From Skeletonema tropicum (taxonomy: Eukaryota; Bacillariophyta; Thalassiosirophyceae; Thalassiosirales; Thalassiosiraceae), in NCBI GenBank assembly GCA_037178625.1, contig CM074133.1:620001-684000 (forward strand): DNA of 64,000 nucleotides, in the 5' to 3' direction. Below are positions 60,401-64,000 of this stretch, piece after piece; position 1 is the first letter of the stretch, and the number at the start of each line of letters is the position of its first letter. A model generated the notes under the pieces. The model searched no databases, was not told the origin of the DNA, and worked only from the letters and a program-made list of their open reading frames with translations. A program made the translations under genes and the position numbers.

Positions 60401-61906
60401 TGATGCGATTTGAGACGTCAGTACGGACTTTTCGGAGGTGGCATCTTTCATTTCCTCCCTTCGAGATTGTTGTTCCGATTGCAATTTTTCCATGGTGGAT
60501 TCCAACCGATGTTGGAGATTGGATAGACGTTCTTCGGCCTCGTCGATTTGATGTTGGAGTGTCGTATTTTGAGAGGTGAGGTTGGATAGTTGGTTGGTTA
60601 ATTCATCGTTGCGACGGACGAGTTCTTGGGAGACTGCAGCTGCTGCCTGTGACACCACTTGTTCCTCCTCGTCAATATTACTTTCGTCATCAACATCTTC
60701 TCCTTTTTCCTCGTCGTCACTGTCACTACCAACACTGTCATCATCATCGTTCTTATTATCAACAACACCCCCCTCATTCTCATCTTCCATTTCCGACATT
60801 AAACTCCTCGCAGTCCCCGAACTTTTTCCAGTCCCCGGAGTCATTCTCCCCCCAGCAGCAGCAGCACCACCAGGAGTAGTAGTACCACCACCCTTTGGAG
60901 TCTTTTTCGCTTCCGACAATGCCAAAGCACCCATGGCATACATTCTCACTGCATCATGTGTACTCTGCTCGGCACCACGAGACATGAAATCCAAGGAGGA
61001 TTGAAGGGAGGCATTTTCGGCAGTTTTTTCTTGGAGTGCTTTTTGGAGGGTGGCTATTTTGGATGTGAGGCGGTTTAGTTCGATGCGGTAGGTGGTGTTG
61101 TTGTTGTTGATAGTATTATCGGTATTGGTGGCTGTTGTGCTGTCCGTTTCCAATAATTGTTCCTCATAATTAGTACTACCAAGTCTCGCCGATGGTGTTG
61201 GTGTAGTTGTTTCTTGCTGCTGCTCCTCTCTCACCACTGATTTGTTGTTGGCGGCCGTAACAGGAGTAGCAGCAGTAGTAGTGGAAGCAGCACCCCTTGA
61301 AGGTGGCGGTGTTCGTAATAACATACTCCCACGTGCCGAAGAAGAATTAGTAGTGGGTGTTTTATTCCCCCTTGCCAACGCCTCCCTCTTTGCCTTGAGC
61401 TCTGCCAATCGATTTGATGATGAAGATGATGGTGCTCCGGCCGGAGATTTTGACGACAATGACGATCGTGAAGATGAAGAAATGGATGATCGTGTTGTGG
61501 TCCTTCGTGCCGCACTGCCCTGATGACCAGCATCATTAGCACTATCAGAAGATCCACCACCACCAACATCCGTCACAGGATCCACCTCCAACTCCCTTCT
61601 CAACCGCATCAAATCCACCTTGGTCAAATTATCCCTCTTTTTCACATGAACTTTCCGTACAAACATTCCATTATTCCCCATGACATCCTTCCTCCCCGCA
61701 TTAAAGTATTTCGTACCCTTGACACTCCCATCATTTTTACCAAGGCCGACGGAATTCCCCGTGAGACGAATACCGATCCAATCAGATCCAGAGGCGAATT
61801 TGACGGGGCCGAGATGGGCGACGATTCCCTCGAGGGGGTCGCTACTGTTGTCTTCTTTGGTTATGGTGACGGGATCGTTTAATTTTAATAATTCGTTGGA
61901 ACTCAT
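57221..61906 (-). CDS. DCTN1: Dynactin p150/Glued-like CAP-Gly coiled-coil protein
   Basis: 1561 residues, intronless, ATG at 61904-61906. Residues about 10-85 are a CAP-Gly domain: VTITKEDNSSDPLEGIVAHL ... WIGIRLTG and the microtubule and EB1 binding loop GLGKNDGSVKG (GKNDG at 56-60). A basic Ser/Arg/Thr-rich linker follows (about 120-230), as in p150. Long coiled coils cover about 270-330, 430-620 and 660-900, separated by an acidic stretch. A region of about 900-1270 rich in Ala and Leu corresponds to the dynactin domain, with LAKVADKASVSLASVEEIFN and AAMLHQYEFA. Another coil and a conserved tail (TAELRNFHSLLVA) end the protein. p150 links dynein and cargo to microtubules. Human p150 is about 1280 residues, so this one is longer. 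The last 78 codons are duplicated near the right edge. Confidence 0.9.
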   Translation of the reverse strand: MSSNELLKLNDPVTITKEDNSSDPLEGIVAHLGPVKFASGSDWIGIRLTGNSVGLGKNDGSVKGTKYFNAGRKDVMGNNGMFVRKVHVKKRDNLTKVDLMRLRRELEVDPVTDVGGGGSSDSANDAGHQGSAARRTTTRSSISSSSRSSLSSKSPAGAPSSSSSNRLAELKAKREALARGNKTPTTNSSSARGSMLLRTPPPSRGAASTTTAATPVTAANNKSVVREEQQQETTTPTPSARLGSTNYEEQLLETDSTTATNTDNTINNNNTTYRIELNRLTSKIATLQKALQEKTAENASLQSSLDFMSRGAEQSTHDAVRMYAMGALALSEAKKTPKGGGTTTPGGAAAAGGRMTPGTGKSSGTARSLMSEMEDENEGGVVDNKNDDDDSVGSDSDDEEKGEDVDDESNIDEEEQVVSQAAAAVSQELVRRNDELTNQLSNLTSQNTTLQHQIDEAEERLSNLQHRLESTMEKLQSEQQSRREEMKDATSEKSVLTSQIASLERELKVLQERVSDKESTMDHSHTTLAKLRAEVTSLQRKNDEWNNEKLDMEATLEELVLDKEQLREEKEMLEDQLEECKIDLESAQLELDDVKCQLEEGGGGVNVAIIGAAAAELGAGGGGGGAEDVSVREGGAAAADTQDVARSLTVQNTRLRTALLRLKEQSELERNDLQRQLKAYQMESTCKEEIQNELEELRQTHSTTLGEMQELKDIIDETTSLEETIETLSDKVWTLEEMNANLERTIREMEESAEIAAEMEEVQSDELKMAMKDLEGRDALIRNLEEAIRMQRRREEDFQRYVSEFRTSITNLKQEKAALMTLTEGNQGEKSQLLAASKKALAQAAQLAVDAAEARKRDADAVFDRISARSATYLSERLETFLPSGLVSSELAAVKGEMHLAKVADKASVSLASVEEIFNQAIDRGAAGLSEFNVVEDGVSAVLSDASIQQIAAMLHQYEFANITVDAASDILRLMAAGQWPELLSQDLSADLGSSMAHSIAPLDLALTEQLKLLKEEGILSPLRSSLTDLNQSVLNAKVALQGATDESGKAVIPEDWNPPGWDALKSLSVGRFACLGAAAVISSAVLPMDDAESEPPAATLPCLSAALEKAKSSCATILDVCRKLSALKLEHGELLDSLCSLSNQYRSKCSTLVECIKSTFGDKSVSSDSVDGCSSVLDDILSVIGQMSALLRKVEPSAGGESTFHCLSPEFGDSWGGVTEIVAQVRAVDGDPEDINYLLRARSIQQQLIDAITNEPKLLIANTKIASLEKSLSSRSKEIYIQNSRITELESLISKVPSSSMSPMKASTTAVTAPVDKQEIEEEVRVLKEALSVMEQQANEYESQIRLLKDKNPKGRSRMRQSVTPKKSIDTEAIIGQLGTGNKSSGTSSRDVLLETISLETAMFRPALSSATQSANYWKAKAMESALSKLTPLNVATKISPMPSSMGQRREEWSHSADEIDLARNEMRLAKATFCVVDLTKSDEPARVQLNTKREKEMAAAARLHSVGRQFSGSFPYSYPPAAAKQSIGRIEVSCNDEGFVAPLTVTTAELRNFHSLLVA

Positions 61907-63593
61907 GGTGATGATGATTATTATTTATATGTTGAATGGGTGACCGACGTGCGCCCAGCACTCTTCAGGGGAACAGTTTGTAGCTCAGTGGAGCCAGTAA
62001 TAATGATATTGTGTGTGCACTCGACGTACAATAATATATCGGTAATATCACGGTGCGTTTCACAATGATCGAATCAGAATAAGAAACCATTGCAATGATA
62101 AGTAAGACAAATAATAAAGCACGAAGCAAAAATGCCAAAAATGCCAGAGCAGAAAGCTAGCAGGCAACGTTTTCAGTTTTAATGTGCTAGGTAAGTCACG
62201 GAGGGGTGTAAGTCAGGTCACATAAGGTCACGAAAAGTGCAACTCAGCCCGACGCAGGAATAGTACATTGGCGATGGTCTCCACGCAATATTTGTCGCCA
62301 AGAGCGTGATACGACAGATCACGGCACATTGTAAAAAATGTCACATGTGACGGTAGCAACGACAATGATCAACTTGGCTTTATCGTACGCTGCACTGCTA
62401 TCCACTGCAAGTCAAAACGCATATATATTCATAACAGCATGCTAAATCTGTCTCTTGAAGTGGTGTGGTTGGATTCGCCGTCTGGAAGCGTGAGGAGGAG
62501 CAGGAGGAGCACGGAGCGCACAAATTGTGAACGACATGTTGATCGTCGTATCACTTAGGAAGATCGTCGCTCGCTCGACATCTGAGAACATGCACTATGA
62601 ACAACGCTGCCGTCTCTCACCACCAAGAAAAGCACTAGCAATGAAGCATATTCATTGTATTCATCAATGGATGTGTCGAGACTGTTGTGTCTTGTGCATC
62701 CAACACACTTGTTGGATGTTATACGGAAGCGGGCACATCTCATAGCAAAATGCATCCACACGCAACAAGCAGCATCTTCTATGAACACCAACACCAACAA
62801 TATATGAGAATAGTGTATTTATGCGATTTGGAGTCTTGGTGGCGACGGGGGAAGGTTCAAGAGTGTACTATACCGATGCATAATATTTGAGCGACGAAAG
62901 CAGTAAGGTACACATAGTATTACTATTCAACTCTTGACGGGCAGCAGTGTGCAACTCATTGAAGATTCAACAGCAAACAGAGTCTCCATTCGCGACAATA
63001 GATTAGAGGATCATACAAGCCAATTGCAGGCGATGCTGATAGAAATGTAACAAAGTTCAATCCTTACTACAATAGCTTTAGTCCCTGTTGGATGCGAAAT
63101 ACTACGCATACTCCTCTCGCTTTGGGTACGAAATCTAGTCGTAGGCTGTAGTTGAATTAGATGATACTTCAGTCACCTATTCGCGAAGAATGGTGACAAT
63201 TCATAGCATTCTGTGCGTGATAGAATTGTTGCAGATGAGCTGTGACCACGAACTTTCCTCCTCTTCTTCTCTCCTCTTTCTCGCCCCCCACTATAACTCA
63301 GGTGAAGACCACAGCCTGAGCGAGAAAAATGCCCCCTGCATACTTATTGTACTGTGATAACATCAACTAATAATTCAGTTACTCCTACATCATGGTACGT
63401 GATAGAAACAAAGGATGAAGGTTCGTGAGAAGTGAGTGATCATAAGATGATGAGACGTTCCGTGCTACAATACACAAAACAAGAATTATGTAATGCCCGC
63501 CAAAATTATTCCGTTTCCGGGCAGGGTCAATCTGGGTTAGGCGACATGTTGTTTATGTTGATCTTGTCGTTGCTGGTCCAATAATACCATGAT
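61907..63593. other. Intergenic region upstream of the dynactin gene
   Basis: About 1.7 kb with no convincing gene. The first few hundred bases should hold the dynactin promoter. A 12-bp palindrome, gtcacatgtgac, lies at about 62340-62351. Confidence 0.45.
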
Positions 63594-63617
63594 TTGTCGG
63601 CAGATCATCATGGAGGA

Positions 63618-64000
63618 GATGAGTCAGCACGTGTGCAATTGAATACGGAGAGGGAAAAGGAGATGGCTGCAGCGGCAAGGCTTCACAGCGTCGGCAGACA
63701 ATTTAGTGGAAGCTTTCCGTATTCTTACTCTCCAGCTGCTGCTAAGCAATCGATTGGTCGCATTGAAGTGTCGTGCAACGACGAAGGATTTGTTGCCCCA
63801 CTAACAGTGACCACGGCAGAGCTGCGGAATTTCCATTCTTTGCTTGTAGCCTAGTAATGTAAATGCTGGATAGCAATAGCGTCCCTTGACATCACATCTT
63901 TCAGGTTTGCAGTCGCTTTTTCTTAGTCTTAGAGTTAGAGTCAAGTGTTCACGTGACAAGGCAAGGTCCACCTACCTACAAGGGTTGTAAAGAAGCCCGT
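63618..64000 (+). pseudogene. Inverted copy of the dynactin 3' end
   Basis: The frame reads DESARVQLNTEREKEMAAAA, RLHSVGRQFSGSFPYSYSPA and on to TAELRNFHSLLVA with a stop at 63852-63854. It differs from the dynactin C-terminus at only three residues seen (P to S, K to E, P to S). The 3' flank to the window edge matches too. There is no dynactin coding upstream of it, only a short unrelated lead-in, so it is a partial duplicate. The few changes suggest it is recent or kept alike by gene conversion. Confidence 0.8.

Noticed and set aside
60576..61569. ORFs opposite the dynactin gene, rich in Ser, Pro or His
   Set aside because: They are shadows of the low-complexity linker of the dynactin frame.
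1..64000. CRISPR array, bacterial operon, riboswitch or integron
   Set aside because: No regularly spaced repeats of that kind and no bacterial gene organisation. The window is eukaryotic.

Overview
The window is nuclear DNA of a photosynthetic stramenopile, most likely a centric diatom (inference). The signs are short GT-AG introns, a secreted Lys/Ser/Gly-rich silaffin-like protein with RXL motifs, proteins whose N-termini look like a signal peptide followed by a plastid 'A-F' cleavage motif, and families typical of diatoms: RING/MYND-Sel1 proteins, CxxxGC...GxCxxHG repeat proteins, HSF and AP2 fragments. Gene density is low and mobile elements fill much of the space between genes.

Layout. 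1-1416: a transposase entering from the left edge on the minus strand. 1731-7632: a 5.9 kb element with 181-bp direct terminal repeats, seated at the centre of a palindrome. 8561-23900: one giant gene, about 5,100 residues in five frame segments. It encodes a signal peptide, about 30 IPT/TIG modules, a block of GCC2/GCC3-type Cys-rich modules and a polytopic membrane C-terminus. 23896-27523: inserted material holding an AP2 fragment, a silaffin-like gene and a decayed LINE, bracketed by a 98-bp direct copy of the giant gene's 3' end. 27835-33313: a compact cluster of thioredoxin-like, RING/MYND-Sel1, prolyl-4-hydroxylase-like and zinc-repeat genes. 33728-42800: pseudogenes (CRAL-TRIO, epimerase, FAD oxidoreductase), a hAT transposon, an HSF fragment and hairpin elements. 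43713-46532: VPS33. 47614-55320: one sulfotransferase gene on the minus strand, broken by a 5.3 kb LTR element and a 5'-truncated LINE. 57221-61906: the dynactin p150/CAP-Gly gene, whose 3' end is repeated in inverted orientation at the right edge.

The intact genes are mainly cell-biological: VPS33 for endolysosomal tethering and fusion, dynactin for microtubule transport, plus plastid or secretory redox and hydroxylation enzymes. The giant IPT protein and the silaffin-like protein both look destined for the cell surface or wall. I see no operon-like organisation. The divergent MYND/prolyl-hydroxylase pair, 178 bp apart, is the one clear shared-promoter arrangement.

Limits: products are assigned from motif recognition only. 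No alignments, transcripts or searches were available. Several genes carry frame breaks that could be real or assembly errors.
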